DNA of 64,000 nucleotides from Bimastos eiseni (GCA_959347315.1 OY365806.1:24783855-24847854); one strand, 5' to 3'; shown: positions 47,577 to 58,862, counted from the stretch's first letter. Notes: generated from the sequence alone by a model not told the origin. Program-made: numbers and translations.

Positions 47577-50219
47577 TCATCCTATCTACACTTACTGGAG
47601 TTATTAGTGTCCTTTTGAAATGTTTCCTTGGTTTACGTTGGAGGCGGGATTCCCAACTACGTTGATTATCCTCCTCGTCAGAACGACCTAGCGTCTCCCC
47701 CAGTTCCGAAAAAAGTCCCTGCTCCTTCCCTTGCTACACTATAAGAACCCTCCTAGAGGCGATTTCCTTCGCCATCCCAACCGCAAAACTCGTATCTCTA
47801 TTGGACGACAAATCGCCTGTTGAAACTATTCCTAAAACCTGGTTGGTCGGGTCTTGGCGTCCCTAGCGTAACGTCAGATTCCTAGAGGCCTACAGTTACT
47901 GTCTGACTGGCGGCTGTATGGCTGGGCGTGGTCAGTGTCATAGACGAGCAACATGTCCTGGGGATCGAATTTCATTATTATCGTTATACCGCCGAGTGGG
48001 TTGCGCCATTCGTATCGGAATTGTCCCCTATTCATGATCCGTGTCAACCAGCCGGTCCAGATCAAATCTTCAACTGATTCATGAATTTTGTGTCTGTGGG
48101 TCGTACAGATGGAAGGGACAGTGGTTTCTGACATCTGCCTCGAGGTGTCGGGTTTCGTTGTTTGACACCCCGTTGATCTTTGCATAATCACCGCCGTCTG
48201 TATTGAGGCCATCTGCCTCCGGCGAAACCCATTATGTCCCCCATCTCATGTGTCAGGTAGACACCTTCATCCGTAGTCTTCCTACGCCTCTGCTGTCGAT
48301 CGATGACTTTTATATAGCGCCATCGTCCAGAGTGTCGCGCGTCACAAGCTTCATCAAAATAATTGGAAATTTGGAACAGAGAATATATAGCGTTTTTAGA
48401 GGTATATAATATGTAATATTAGGTGTCTTCATACATTCGTTTGCTTAAATATACAATTATACATATTCATACACACAGTCAAAACACAGCGCGCATTAAT
48501 GCACTCTAGCGTACAATAACATGTTATTCAGAAGCAATATTACATTACGTATACTTGTAACCAATTGAAAACCGATAGTTTAAGGGGAAAATGACACATA
48601 AAACCAGTAATAGCTGCCATATAACAACCATCATAATTCGTTATAACGGCTTTCGCAATTTTCACATCAAGCGTATCATTATTTCAATTTTCGTGTAACA
48701 ACTGTCATTTAACTATTATCACAATTCAAGTAAGGTCATCACAAAGCTATGGCATAATGCCCAACTCTACATGTACAGCTTCAGAGGCAAGTAGATCGTG
48801 TAGCAATCGTCATTCAAGTACATTCGTTGAAATTGCATATATTATGGCAAAGGCATGCACCGAAAACACGTATTATCTATAATTTAGGTACACTTTGGTG
48901 TCATTACATCCGACAGCTGCTGAAGGTAAAGGGGTGTAGCGATACCTTCATGATTGGCACAACAGATGATGCGTTACCTAGCAACAATAATTATTCTAAA
49001 CAGTCTATTTCCGTTCGTTTCTAAATTGGACACGGCCACAGATAATCATGCTATTAATGAGGTCGCAGTGCGCTATGATACTAAAGAGTGGCACTCACAT
49101 CTCACGTCCAACTTCACATGAATATTCAACGAGGAGTGAAGTTTGAGCTTTTTCGGTTCACTGTTTTGAGTGTTAGCAGCGAAACAATCACCAGATTCGT
49201 CTTTCTAGTCAACGGCAGAATTCACTCTGTTAATTAAATAACCAATATTACAAATAAGAGTTCGCATCGATTGCACCCGTGTGGGTCATGTGACGACCCA
49301 TATGTGACCCACAGGGCAATTTTGTAAAGATGGGACCGTGATCTCCTCCCAAGCCAGAGCCATTCCCGACCTCTTGCACATCGTTAAGAATCTGTAGAAA
49401 GTCATCACTTGGGTACATGCAAGAGAGTCTCTGGCAGTTTTTGCCTAATGCTTTTTTATCTGTGATTTCGACCTCTGGGGACCAAGAGTATCTGTCGTTC
49501 GGCGGGGAACTCTTGTCGGAATGTTGGTGAACGGGGTCGACACCAGAGGTTCGTCCATTCACTCCAGTCACTCGTTGAAGCTAATCGAAGACCAGCAATT
49601 CAACAGCGACGATGTCACGCTTACAACAGTCTGTAGAAGTCTACGTATTGACCTATACTGGTGAGAGTGTTTCTGCTGGCAAGAATCGGGTTTGTGACTG
49701 CATTGTTCCAGGCAGTCCCAGCATCCGTCAAAAGAAGAGTCTCTGAGGTTCTGTAGAGCGTTTGGCTATTATATGCCTGATATACTAAGCGTCGTAATTG
49801 GTTGATATTTTCTCACCCATATAGGCTTACCTGGACGCTGTGGCTACTCGTGGGTAATCTGGGTGGTCTCCATCACCACACCTGGATGCCGCCCGGAAAG
49901 CATCTATCTCCTTCTCTCATTCTCTCTCTCTCTCTGTCTCTCTCTGTCTCTCTTTCTCCGTCTGTCTCTGTCTCTCAATAAACGGATAAACCGATGCTAC
50001 TGTTCATCAAGCTGCTTCTACATGGGTCGTCCGGTTATCACCCTCCGTCTATACTCCTCCTCCTTCTTTCTCTGCTCCTGCGGTTCCTGTACCTCGTCAG
50101 AATAATCCATCCTGAGTCTGGAAGGAGGAATCGTTGAGAGCTGCTGTTGCTGCTGGTAGTATCCCGTGGTCAGGCAGCAGAGATTGTACACATCAGATGG
50201 CATGGCAGTTCGATTGGCA
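46313..50219. other. Non-coding stretch downstream of the cholinesterase gene
   Basis: A perfect (AT)n run of ~52 bp lies at 47521-47573, and a CTCT tract at 49915-49975. Minus-strand frames at 47874-48212 (112 codons) and 49248-49571 (107 codons) have balanced amino-acid composition but no domain I recognise, so they are not called. Part of this stretch must be the 3' UTR of the T-tailed cholinesterase transcript; I found no minus-strand AATAAA close to the stop. Confidence 0.35.
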
Positions 50220-50365
50220 TCACCTGCCATTGTCTCGCTCGCCGCTGCATCTGTCCCTTCGCTGACGAAGGAAATCGTCGAACTCCGTTTTCCAGTTGAC
50301 GATGTAGTGAGTACTCCACTCGTCGAACTGTAGCTTCCATTCGCGCTCTTTATCGCTGATTCCAG
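50220..50365 (-). CDS. Cholinesterase T-peptide exon (tryptophan amphiphilic tetramerisation domain)
   Basis: The minus-strand acceptor CTTTCTGTGCTTGTAG at 50366 is followed by 48 codons in phase 1. The peptide reads GISDKEREWKLQFDEWSTHY, then IVNWKTEFDDFLRQRRDRCS and a few residues before TGA. Aromatics fall at W631, F635, W638, Y642, W646, F650 and F653, the 3-4 spacing of the vertebrate T-peptide, with a cysteine eight residues after the last (C661). This exon lies 3.7 kb from exon 2. Confidence 0.85.
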
Positions 50366-53300
50366 CTACAAGCACAGAAAGGCATCTTCAAAATAGCTTC
50401 CACAGACCACTCCAATTATAAAGCAATCGACTGCATCTTAGACGCTACAACATCTAAACGATTTGAAAGGCTACAATCGCAAAGAAACACAGACTGAGAA
50501 GGTAAAGACATGTGGTAAATGTTAGAAACACGTAAATTGAAATTATCACATGGCGAAACCAAGAAACCAATACTGAGTTTTCAACAGTACATCAGATCTT
50601 ACAGACACTATTATTTTAAATTTCGACGTTCTGCAGGTGTAAGTCTGCAAATGTAACTGCACAGGAAGTAAATTTTCACTGTTTTATAGATTTGTGCATT
50701 TTTGACTGCCTATCACATTCTCCAAAGTAACTGCAAACTGGAAAATCTCTAAAACTATCTGATAGCTAAGTTTTAAGCATCAGCTCATTCACGACGCTGC
50801 ATCAAGTCAGAGGTAGCGTCAGACGAGCCAAAAAGAGCGTCATGTATAAATAATTTTTGTATAAATATGTGTAAATGTATAAATAATTTTAATAATAATA
50901 AATAACATAAATGTAAAATTTTGAATTTTAAATAAATTTTAATAATAATAAATAATCTATGTATAAAATTTTTTTTACGAGGAAATGTGTTTGTGAGGAA
51001 ATATATATAAAATGAATATTGTAAAGTTATTCATTTCAGTTTAATGAATCTAAGCCAATGAATCTAATGATTTCCAGCCATTAAACCATAGGTCTTTAAG
51101 ACTATAATCGTCTAGAAGATTTCAGGCGTACTTTCTTTTCTATTCAGAATATAGGCCGAGAAAGAAATATCGAAAAAGATAAAACTCGGCAACATAAAAA
51201 CTGTTCTTGGGTATTGATACAATATACATTATAATTAAGTTTCAAATTGAAATTACAAATGAATCTTAGTCCAAAAAACTGATACATCAGTATTTTACAA
51301 CCTTTTATATAGGATCACTTGTCTTTTACTGTCTCGAACTGTCTTGAACCTAGTGTCTCGGTCTCGGTACCTCACTGTCTCGGTCTCATCTTGGTCTTGA
51401 AGTTTAAGGTCTTGCATATAACACTGGCTATTACAGACTAGAGAGGTTTGCATAGCCATTGTCGACAGACCCGGTGGATCGAAAATGTGAGTGAGATTTT
51501 GCTTAATGGCTTAATAACCGAACAGATCTTTTGCACAGTTTATTGATATGCACATTTCTTCTCGTGCCTAATGAACGCAGAGTATCTAATTAATTCGCAG
51601 AGACGGAACAATGAATAGCAAGAGCAGATCACGTGTTGATCCATATCATTCAATGTCGACATTTCCGAGCGTGTCCGTTTTTCTCACATCGGTGACTGTC
51701 CGTCACTGTATATGCATTCAGGTCAGTCTTTCTGTCTGCATTTGTCTTGGGCGAAGTAGCTTGTGCTGAGAAGCAGGGCCTGAGAAGAGCCTACAGGATA
51801 GATGGCGTCAATTAGGTCGACGTCTGGCTATGCATATTCCTCCTTACTCTCCGCGTGGCGCTGGGTTTGTGGCCGTGGCGTCTGCCGACAGTGGCGCCCT
51901 CTCTCGTCTATTGGAGCGGCGGCGATGGAAACGCTGTTCGTCAGCCGCCAATGAGGCGAAATGGCCGCCGCTGCCGCCGCCGCAGTAATATCCCTGACGT
52001 ACCTAGGTTTATTTACTAAAACAAGTCTCCAACGGCGTTAACAGATGTAGTAGACGTTCACCCGGGTTTCATTATGAGGTCTACATACAAGGAAGCCTAA
52101 AAATGAGAGGAACCCACTACACACTGGGACCTTCTGCGCGTGACGTCAGAGTGACGTCAAATGAGCGACGATATGAGACAAGAAGAGATGGCACGACATG
52201 TGATATATAGCTATATATACAGAGAGAAACAGAGAGAGAGAGAGAGAGACAGACGGACAGACAGACAGACAAGCAGACAGACAGACAGAGACAGAGAGAC
52301 AGATAGACAGAGAAACACAGGCAGAGACAGAGAGATAGAGACAGAGAGCCAGAGAGAGTAACAGATGGTGACAGAGAGAGATACAGAGACAGAGAGAGAG
52401 TAAGAAAGGGAGAGAGAGAGAAAGAGAGAAACAGAGAGAGAGAGAAACAGAGAGGGAGAGACATATACAGACAGAGACATAAAGAGACAGACAGACAGAG
52501 AAACAGAGAAAGAAAGAGAGAGAGAGATAGATAGATAGAGAGACAAAGACAGACAGAGAGAGACAGACAGACAGACAAACAGAGAGAGAGAGAGAGAAAC
52601 AGACAGAGACGATAAACAAGCAGTCGGCCAGACAGATTCAACTCGCCCACCATATCGAGTGACCAAACCTGCTGACCAAACTGACCGATCAAAACTGACC
52701 AGACCACAGACCACCCCCTAGCCGACCAGTCAAAGGCAGAGTTTCTGCTTCCACTTCGTCTGGAAAGATACCTTATTAGCTGAGTGGTGTCTCAAATGAT
52801 GTACATGATGGACTGGATTCATTTTCGACACTGTACAGAGTCCTACATTGTCGTCTGACACGAAAGACAGCAACTGGTTAATTTACTCTTTCAGATTCCT
52901 CCGCTGTGTCTTAGATTATTCTCTCGTCTTTTATTCTGGGCCATAGAATCGACTGACAGACAGACAGACGCTCTTAACTGAGAAGATGTAGAAGCCATGG
53001 TGTGTTTTGTGTCTCGGTTTATTATACAGACAGTCCATGGAACAAGGATTGTTACAAGGAGCGCTCGAAGGGTGAAGGGTGGTGGGGTGTTGGGGTGGCG
53101 TGGGGGTCTACGTTCCTAGCATAAACAGACACTGCTGCTGCTGCTGCTGGGTCTGACGTGTGTAGTTGTGGCCCTTCTCCATGGATCCAACGTTTACAAG
53201 TCTTCCTACCTGCGTCAGGTAACGAACGAACGACTAAAATAGATACGTAGATTCGTAGAAGAAGAAGACATCGGGACAGGAAGATCGGAGTAGGAAAACG

Positions 53301-54614
53301 GGGAGCAGGAGCGGCAGGAGTAGCAGGAGTAGCAGGAGTAGCAGGAGTAGCAGGAGTAGCAAGAGTAGCAGGAGTAGCAGAAGTAGCAGGAGGAGTAGCA
53401 GGAGGAAGTGAAGGAGCAGGAGGAGATTAAGAAGCAGGAGGAGGAGGAGGAGAAGTAGTTTGTGGAGTAGGAGATTGAGACAACGGGACGATTAATGGAG
53501 GATTAGAAGAAGAAGGCGGATTGGAAGGAATAGGGGGAGAAGGAGGAGCAGAAGCAGAAGGAGTAGGAGAAGGCGACAACGGAGTGGTCGATGGATGATT
53601 AGGAGTAGGAAGTGGAGTAGCAGGATCAGGACAAGAACGAGGAGCAGTAGGAATAATAGGAGCAGAAACAGCAAAAGGAGCAGAGTTGAAGGAGTAGGAG
53701 GAGTAATAGGAGCAGGAGGAGCAGGAGAAGGAGTCATCGGGATGATCGGTGGAGGAGGAGGAGGAGGAGGAGAAGGAGAAGGAGAAGGAGGAGGAGGAGG
53801 GGCAGTGGGAGCGAAATAAGCAAGAGGAGCAGGATGGCATGAGGAGGAAACCACGAGGAAATCGGTGGAAGAGGCTGAAGAGCAGGAGAGGAGATTAAGG
53901 AGGAAGAGGAGGATGAGGATGAGCCGTAGGATCAAAGGAAGGAGGGACAGAAAATAGGAAAAATTGAAAGAGTGGAATAGATGAAGCAGAGGAAAGTGAA
54001 TAACGACGAAGAACATAGAATGATTTGATAGTATGGCAGATGTGAGAAGTAGGTGAGAAAGAGTGTCGTGTGAAACTGTTTGGTTGTGGTAAACCCACCT
54101 GTGGTTGATATGACTTGAGGTAGATATTCGGACCAGAAGGCGCAGTAATTGCTTCTCGGTCCCCTGCCGACGGCGTTCGCCTGTAGCGCCCGATCGAGGT
54201 AGCGAGCGTTCAGTTGGAGGTAGTGCTTGCCACTGGGAGTGAAGATCGGCCACTGGATATTCGTCGACTGTCGCCCGCTCTTTCGTCGACTGTTCGGGTC
54301 TCTAGAGAAACGCGTGAGAAAGACATTAATCAGCTGATTTTCGCACATCTTGTTATCGCCAATGATACGCTGTTCTGTTGCTGTGTAGAGAACGAGAGAA
54401 AAGAGAGCAGAGCTAGAGAACACCCCGATGGTTTCGTCTTCGTTGTAAAGTTACCGCTTACTCTGCGCTACATGCAAGATTCGTAGATGTCAGAAACGAA
54501 GAACTGATGTTAAGCTAAGCGAAGACATCGCAAACATTGGACTAAGCACGAGAAACGCAATGGATTGACAAATGACCGCAAACACTGGAATTGCCAGCCT
54601 CTTCCCTCTTCCAA

Positions 54615-54651
<37 letters not shown>

Positions 54652-57600
54652 AAACATAGCATGTGGAGAAGGAGCAGAAGGAGTAGGAGGTGCAGATGGC
54701 CTTGGTCTCTGTTCCATAGACCAAGGCCACTGCAAACTCCCTTCGTCTTAAGACCAGTAGGTGTTTCCTGCATCCCATGGTTTCTATATCCAGAGTTTTC
54801 TGTTTGTCCTGCATTGGATTCCTGTCGTCTTGGTTCATACTTGATTACGAAGGTCATTTCCTGGTCAATGGTCACTCTTGGTCACTCACCGAAGCAGTAA
54901 ATGAGAAGCTGAAGTTACATAGGCCTATATAGGCCTATATTCCTTGGAACCGGATTGGGAAGTTGGAACGAGTTTAGCGTTCAGCCGCGCGCTTGATAGG
55001 GGGCACCCCGAAGACTGGCCACGTTTCTCCCTATGACTTATTCTGGATGTCCTGCACTGATGAATTATTATCTTTCCCTCAGCGCATTGCAGGCAGGGTC
55101 TCTGCCCTTGTTTGGCGCTGTCTTTGCGGCGCTGCACCATTAAATCTCAAAGAGTTGTGTTGGCCCATTGAGGCCACTAGTGACCGACCCCAACTCCGTT
55201 CTGCTGCCCATGGGGACCTGGTTGTCCCTTTCGCTCGTTCCACAGCGATACACCATCGCTGCAACTTCTCAGAGGTGGGCCAGAGTTTGAAAAATTGGGA
55301 TGGGCTCCCAAGGGCTTCGCCTCCTGCCTAGAAATTCCTCGCCTGTTATATATTCTACTCGTCTTTGAAATCCGTTATTTTTCAGTCGTAGTCAGACCGG
55401 TAGCGTCTCTGAGTAAGTATCTTGAAGGGACGCTATATTAACTTCATATTGATTGATTGATTGATTGATTGAGCCAACGTCTAACTTTTGGCACTGCTGA
55501 TGATTGTAACCCAGATAAAACGATTCTTTCGCGATTGAGCCAGAGGCAGTTAAATGCCTGCACAACACGATTTACATTTGTCAGTCAGTTTCTCAGACAA
55601 GAACATTGTGTAGGCAACGAAAATTTGCCTACATATCGCCAAACAGTTGCTGACGAGCAACAACTCTCGAGGCGCAAAGAACACTCACTAAATAAAGGTG
55701 TTTCTTATTCTCCGGGGTTTCCGTGCTGAGAGGGCCTCTACTCTGTGAGAAGCGCTATATAAGTATGCAGATACGATACGATATATATATATATACGCAG
55801 ATTATATATATATATCTATAATTATACATATAAGCACACACGATACTGTCAACAGAGAACTATTCTCATGCAATGAGATGACCTTAAAATAGCGGCTGCT
55901 AGCGTTCCGCTGTCAAAACAGAATAATGCGCTGTCTATATGATATTACGCTTCTTTGTCTGTTAGAAGTTTTCTGTTCGACTGCTGAACGAAATGTGATC
56001 GCTGTCTGAGACAGACTCAGACTGCAGACGAAGATAGTTGCGCAGATGTGTAAGCGAGTGACAGGTATGATTTCCTCAGTCAGCAAATAGTATTATGAAC
56101 AACGAAAGCCATTGTTATCTATCACATGTTAAGGTGTGTTGGAGACAATCATGTGACAAGCTAAAAACTTATGTTATACTATGTTTGCACACGAGTTTAC
56201 TAATATACAAAAATACGTAAGTAAATAGTATTTAGAGAATGCAGGATTGATGCAGAGGGCAGAAATAATGTACCAAATAAACTGATAAAAAAATATACAT
56301 ATTAGGCTTCACACATGTAGAAGGTGCGAATGTGACATCCACGAGTGCGGTGATGTAGATAATGTCATAATGATGACATCAACGACACATTTGATCGCAT
56401 TCCTGATTAACTACATGTAGGTAAGCCCTAATATAACAGCTGAATCCGTAATTACCCAAGATATCCCTATTTTGCTGATTAACATAGCGCAATGTGAATC
56501 GATGGTATCTGTATATTTGGAGGAGGAGGAGGAGGAGCAAAAGGAGGAGGAGCAGCAGAAGGAGCAGGAAGAGGAGCAGGACTAGAAGGAGGAGGATGGT
56601 GCGATCGCCTTTGTTCTAGTTTCTGACTAACCCAGTTTGAGCGAAGTTCGTCCAGTAGTTCATGATGGTTCTTGAGAGGTCTCTTTCTTCAGCAGCAAAG
56701 TTCTTTCCTGGCTTCAGAGGTTGACCGAATGTGAAGAGGACCTCATCGCCGTGTAGCACTCCCATCCAGTCAGGCCATGGGTTCGAACTGTACCTCTGAG
56801 TGAAGTAGTACATGTAAACCGTTTGTCCAGCCGACGCGTAGCTGAGCGCGAATTCATTCACTGGACAGATGAACTGGAAGTCTCCCACTGCCTCGTCGAC
56901 CCCGTGAAGGTTGGCGTCGGGGTCATCTGGGTTCAGCCAGTCCGTGTACTGGAACTTGATGGCGTCCATTGCGAACGACGAGTTCAGTTTCTGCGGATAC
57001 TGCGGAAACGTGTAGAAGAGCTTCTCGATGTTTACGATGAACTCTGCGCGGGTGATGTCCTTGACGGTGAGTGTCAGGCGAGGGTAGAGTTCGTAGATGA
57101 TGAACCACGAGCCCTCGTTGAGGTTGCTGCCCATCAGGATGGGACACTTCTTGAATCGCCCCAGGCGCAGCAGCACGGACGGAGACTCTTTCAGGAAGTT
57201 ATTATCTACGACCGGAAGGAAGGGAAACTGGAGGATACCACGTGACACCCACTGATCCTCCACCAACCGTTGAGGAGACTCCTTCCGCAGACAGTCCACC
57301 AGCTGACCGACGTCGTCCGTGTTGTTGCAGTGGACATAGTCGATGGCCAATTCGACGGAGCGGCGCTTGCCCTCGGCCTTCGTCACGGTCGCCCAGGGCA
57401 TGTTAGCGGTGCCGCTTTGCATGATGGCGCGATGGAAGAAGGCCCAGCTGAGCGGAGACAACAGGTGCAGACTGACGCTGACGGACCCGGCGCTCTCTCC
57501 GAACAGGGTCACGTTGTCCGGGTCTCCGCCGAACGATCGGATGTTTCGCTTCACCCACTCGAGGCCGAGACGCTGGTCGAAGAGACCGACGTTGCAGGGG

Positions 57601-58292
57601 GCCGTCGGGTGATCGAGACACAGGAAGCCGAGCGCCCCCACGCGGTACCCGATCGACACGACGATGACGTCGTGGAGAGAAGCGAGGATGCGCCCGTCGT
57701 AGACTTCCAGGGTCGTCGTTCCGCTGTAGAATCCTCCGCCAAATATCCAGATCATCACTGCACGCTTCCTGTCTCCCATTCCGCCGCCACCAGGCTCCGT
57801 TTCCGCTGGTCCTCCTCCTCTCGGAACCCAAACGTTCAGGTAGAGACAATCCTCGTCAACAGGTGTGTTTGGATTCCACATGTTCGATCCATCGAAGTCT
57901 GAGCCGAACAGTGTATCGTTCAACTGGAAACAGGAGTTGGGCATCTGCGTGGCATCGAGGACGTCTTCCCTCGACCAGGGCTTCACGGGCACCGGAAGCT
58001 GGAATCGTAGGCGGTCGACGGGTGGCTGTGCGTAGGGGATGCCCAGGAACGCATCGCCTGCCAATCCCAGATGGGAGAGGGTATACGACAGACCGCGCAC
58101 ACGTCCGCTGTCGATCACCACTTCCGGTTGACCAGAAGGATGTAAAGAAGGAGGTGGAAGAGGAGGGGGAGGACTGTCGGGTTGAACTGGTCCGACTTCT
58201 GCGAAGAAACAGAAGGCAAAGAGAAAGAGGAGGAAGAGAAGAGGAGGAGGAGCTGCTCGGTCCATCAACCCACGCAGAAGACGATCCAACAT
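50220..58292 (-). CDS. Acetylcholinesterase-like enzyme with T-peptide tail, three coding exons, 669 aa
   Basis: Joined exons 58292-56632, 54301-54099 and 50365-50220 (minus) give one frame. Junction phases are 2 and 1. The hydrophobic LLFLLFLFAFCFF (about 18-30) is a signal peptide. The full catalytic triad is present: Ser267 in GESAGS, Glu393 in NLNEGSWF, His514 in GVLHGDE. The oxyanion glycines are GGGF. The choline-site Trp is W139 (MWNPN), and D126 matches the peripheral-site Asp. Three intrachain disulfides are conserved (C121-C149, C322-C334, C476-C607). In the acyl pocket one Phe is Leu354 and the other is kept (F356), unlike vertebrate AChE, so butyryl-type substrates may fit better. 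Four N-glycosylation sequons are visible (NDT, NVT, NNT, NSS). The tail (622-669) is a tryptophan amphiphilic domain ending in C661, which in vertebrates tetramerises around PRAD peptides of ColQ or PRiMA. An in-frame TGA 13 codons upstream fixes the start. It should hydrolyse choline esters at synapses or in extracellular fluid. Confidence 0.88.
50366..50730. other. Cholinesterase intron sequence
   Basis: Nothing recognisable beyond intron DNA. Confidence 0.4.
50731..50811 (+). repeat. Dispersed repeat family 'AYSRAL', copy D (weak)
   Basis: It shares CATCAGCTCATTCACGA and GCTGCATCAAGTCA with copies A-C. The upstream half is strongly diverged. Confidence 0.4.
51340..51425 (+). repeat. GTCTCGGTCTTG-type repeat, array 3
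   Basis: CTGTCTCGGTCTCGG and CATCTTGGTCTTG units, ending near ATAACACTG. Same family as 44462 and 45113. Confidence 0.6.
51426..52220. other. Cholinesterase intron sequence with a GC-rich patch
   Basis: 51840-51990 is unusually GC-rich (CGCCGCTGCCGCCGCCGCAG). On present exon assignments it lies within the last intron. No open frame of interest was found. Confidence 0.35.
52224..52622 (+). repeat. GAGA/GACA microsatellite block, ~400 bp
   Basis: Alternating GAGA and GACA tracts. Ser/Leu/Cys-rich minus frames of up to 196 codons over it are compositional artefacts. Confidence 0.95.
53018..53023 (-). terminator. Polyadenylation signal AATAAA for the alternative cholinesterase end
   Basis: AATAAA on the minus strand lies 29 bp after the stop of the candidate exon 53052-53209. 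Confidence 0.5.
53052..53209 (-). CDS. Candidate alternative 3'-terminal exon of the cholinesterase gene
   Basis: Following an acceptor (TTACCTGACGCAG), the phase-1 frame from exon 2 stays open for 51 further codons. It reads RKTCKRWIHGEGPQLHTSDP, AAAAAVSVYARNVDPHATPT, then a His/Pro-rich end and TAA. A polyadenylation signal follows at once. It has one cysteine four residues in, but no hydrophobic GPI-anchor signal and no T-peptide aromatics, so it would give a soluble or dimer-type tail. Phase match, acceptor and AATAAA support it; the low-complexity content and lack of homology argue for caution. Confidence 0.45.
53285..53930 (+). repeat. GGA/GCAGGAGTA low-complexity block in the cholinesterase intron
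   Basis: (AGGAGTAGC)n at 53307-53400 is followed by imperfect GGA/GAA/GCA triplets to about 53930. Long Ser/Pro/Leu-rich minus frames here are compositional. Confidence 0.9.
54099..54301 (-). CDS. Cholinesterase exon 2 (C-terminal end of the catalytic domain)
   Basis: The acceptor CGTTTCTCTAG at 54302 joins in phase 2 to exon 1, recreating the family junction FAQTG-DPN. It encodes QWPIFTPSGKHYLQLN and YCAFWSEYLPQV, matching the conserved WP.YT...YL.L and C.FW...LP blocks; C607 pairs with C476. It ends ACCACAG|GTGGGT in phase 1. Confidence 0.9.
54620..54650 (+). repeat. (AT)n microsatellite
   Basis: About 30 bp of alternating AT. Confidence 0.9.
54697..54730. repeat. Inverted repeat / potential hairpin
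   Basis: TGGCCTTGGTCT, a 9-base loop, then AGACCAAGGCCA: a perfect 12-bp stem within the first cholinesterase intron. It carries the GGTCTTGG-like hexamer of the 44-45 kb minisatellites. Confidence 0.75.
54925..55475 (+). pseudogene. CR1/L2-like retrotransposon 3' fragment, inside the cholinesterase intron
   Basis: The plus frame carries PQRIAGRVSALVWRCLCGAA and HGDLVVPFARSTAIHHRCNF with SEVGQSLKNWDGLPRASPP. These are homologues of the QQRI.YRI..LVW, LIVPFAHT and FSVVGPSLWNTLP segments of the 11.8-13.2 kb element. It ends TTGAAGGGACGCTATATTAA and a (TTGA)n tail, as the other copy ends GAAGGGGCGCTACATAAA. It is antisense to the host gene. Confidence 0.75.
55476..56631. other. Cholinesterase intron 1, remaining part
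   Basis: A TA tract lies at 55778-55820, and a GGA/GCA purine tract at 56519-56597 is immediately next to the exon 1 donor. No further coding exon is seen. Confidence 0.5.
56632..58292 (-). CDS. Cholinesterase exon 1 (signal peptide and most of the catalytic domain)
   Basis: 553 codons plus two bases. The donor is ACTGG|GTTAGT; reading through it gives only LVRN and a stop, so the apparent 558-codon ORF is an intron run-on. A 5'-UTR acceptor (GCGCCTTCTTCTTTACAG) lies at 58356-58373, so this exon probably starts at 58355. The region 37-56 is proline-rich. GC content is much higher than in surrounding DNA, typical of a constrained coding exon. Confidence 0.92.
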
Positions 58293-58373
58293 GGCAGCGG
58301 CAATCTGGAGCCAGGTGTTGTCGCTCGGTCACGAATCAAGAGGCAGTCTATCCAGCTGTAAAGAAGAAGGCGC

Positions 58374-58829
58374 AATCAGTGAATTATTATTATCGGTTTG
58401 GCCTCGATGTAGAAACCCATTCTCCTGCCATCCTCTGCCATGCAGAGCCATCGCCTTGGCTGAACTGTCCGAAAACAGGAGAGACCCAACGACGGATGCA
58501 CCGAAGTCTTTATGATCTAGACAGAATTTTAATGCGATAAAACGGCCTGCAACAGCGTCTGTCTAGCATCTCATGTTCTGACTATCATCTGCTCTAAGAA
58601 AACGAGACTTTGATGGGGAAGTCAGTCTTCGTCGCCTTCACAGACAGCGTCGCCTCACCGTCCGAGACATTTCAGTTAGTTGCATCTAATGTATCTAAGC
58701 GGGTCTTTGTCATCGCCTGCTCTTCTCACCGTCATCCGTCGGTCCTCTTTGATCGTCGTCCATCGATTCCAACTTCGCGGTTGCAACAGTGCTGTTCTGT
58801 TTACAAATCAACATCATTTATAGGACAGT

Positions 58830-58830
<1 letters not shown>
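58374..58830. other. Probable 5' region of the cholinesterase gene
   Basis: Upstream of the 5'-UTR acceptor. A non-coding first exon and promoter are expected here or further right, but I cannot place them. Confidence 0.3.

Positions 58831-58862
<32 letters not shown>

Noticed and set aside
49248..49571. 107-codon minus frame with ordinary composition, possibly an exon; likewise 47874-48212 (112 codons)
   Set aside because: No domain recognised, no convincing paired splice sites, and chance frames of this length occur elsewhere in the window. A protein search would decide.
52117..52714. Long Ser/Leu/Cys-rich minus frames of up to 196 codons
   Set aside because: Entirely within a GAGA/GACA microsatellite block; composition explains the absence of stops.
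53427..54098. Ser/Pro/Leu-rich minus frames of up to 253 codons
   Set aside because: GGA/GAA triplet tract. Only the part at 54099-54301, in a different frame, is real coding sequence (cholinesterase exon 2).
57270..58540. Plus-strand frames of 210 and 225 codons over the cholinesterase exon
   Set aside because: Shadow frames of a GC-rich coding exon on the minus strand, with no domain features.
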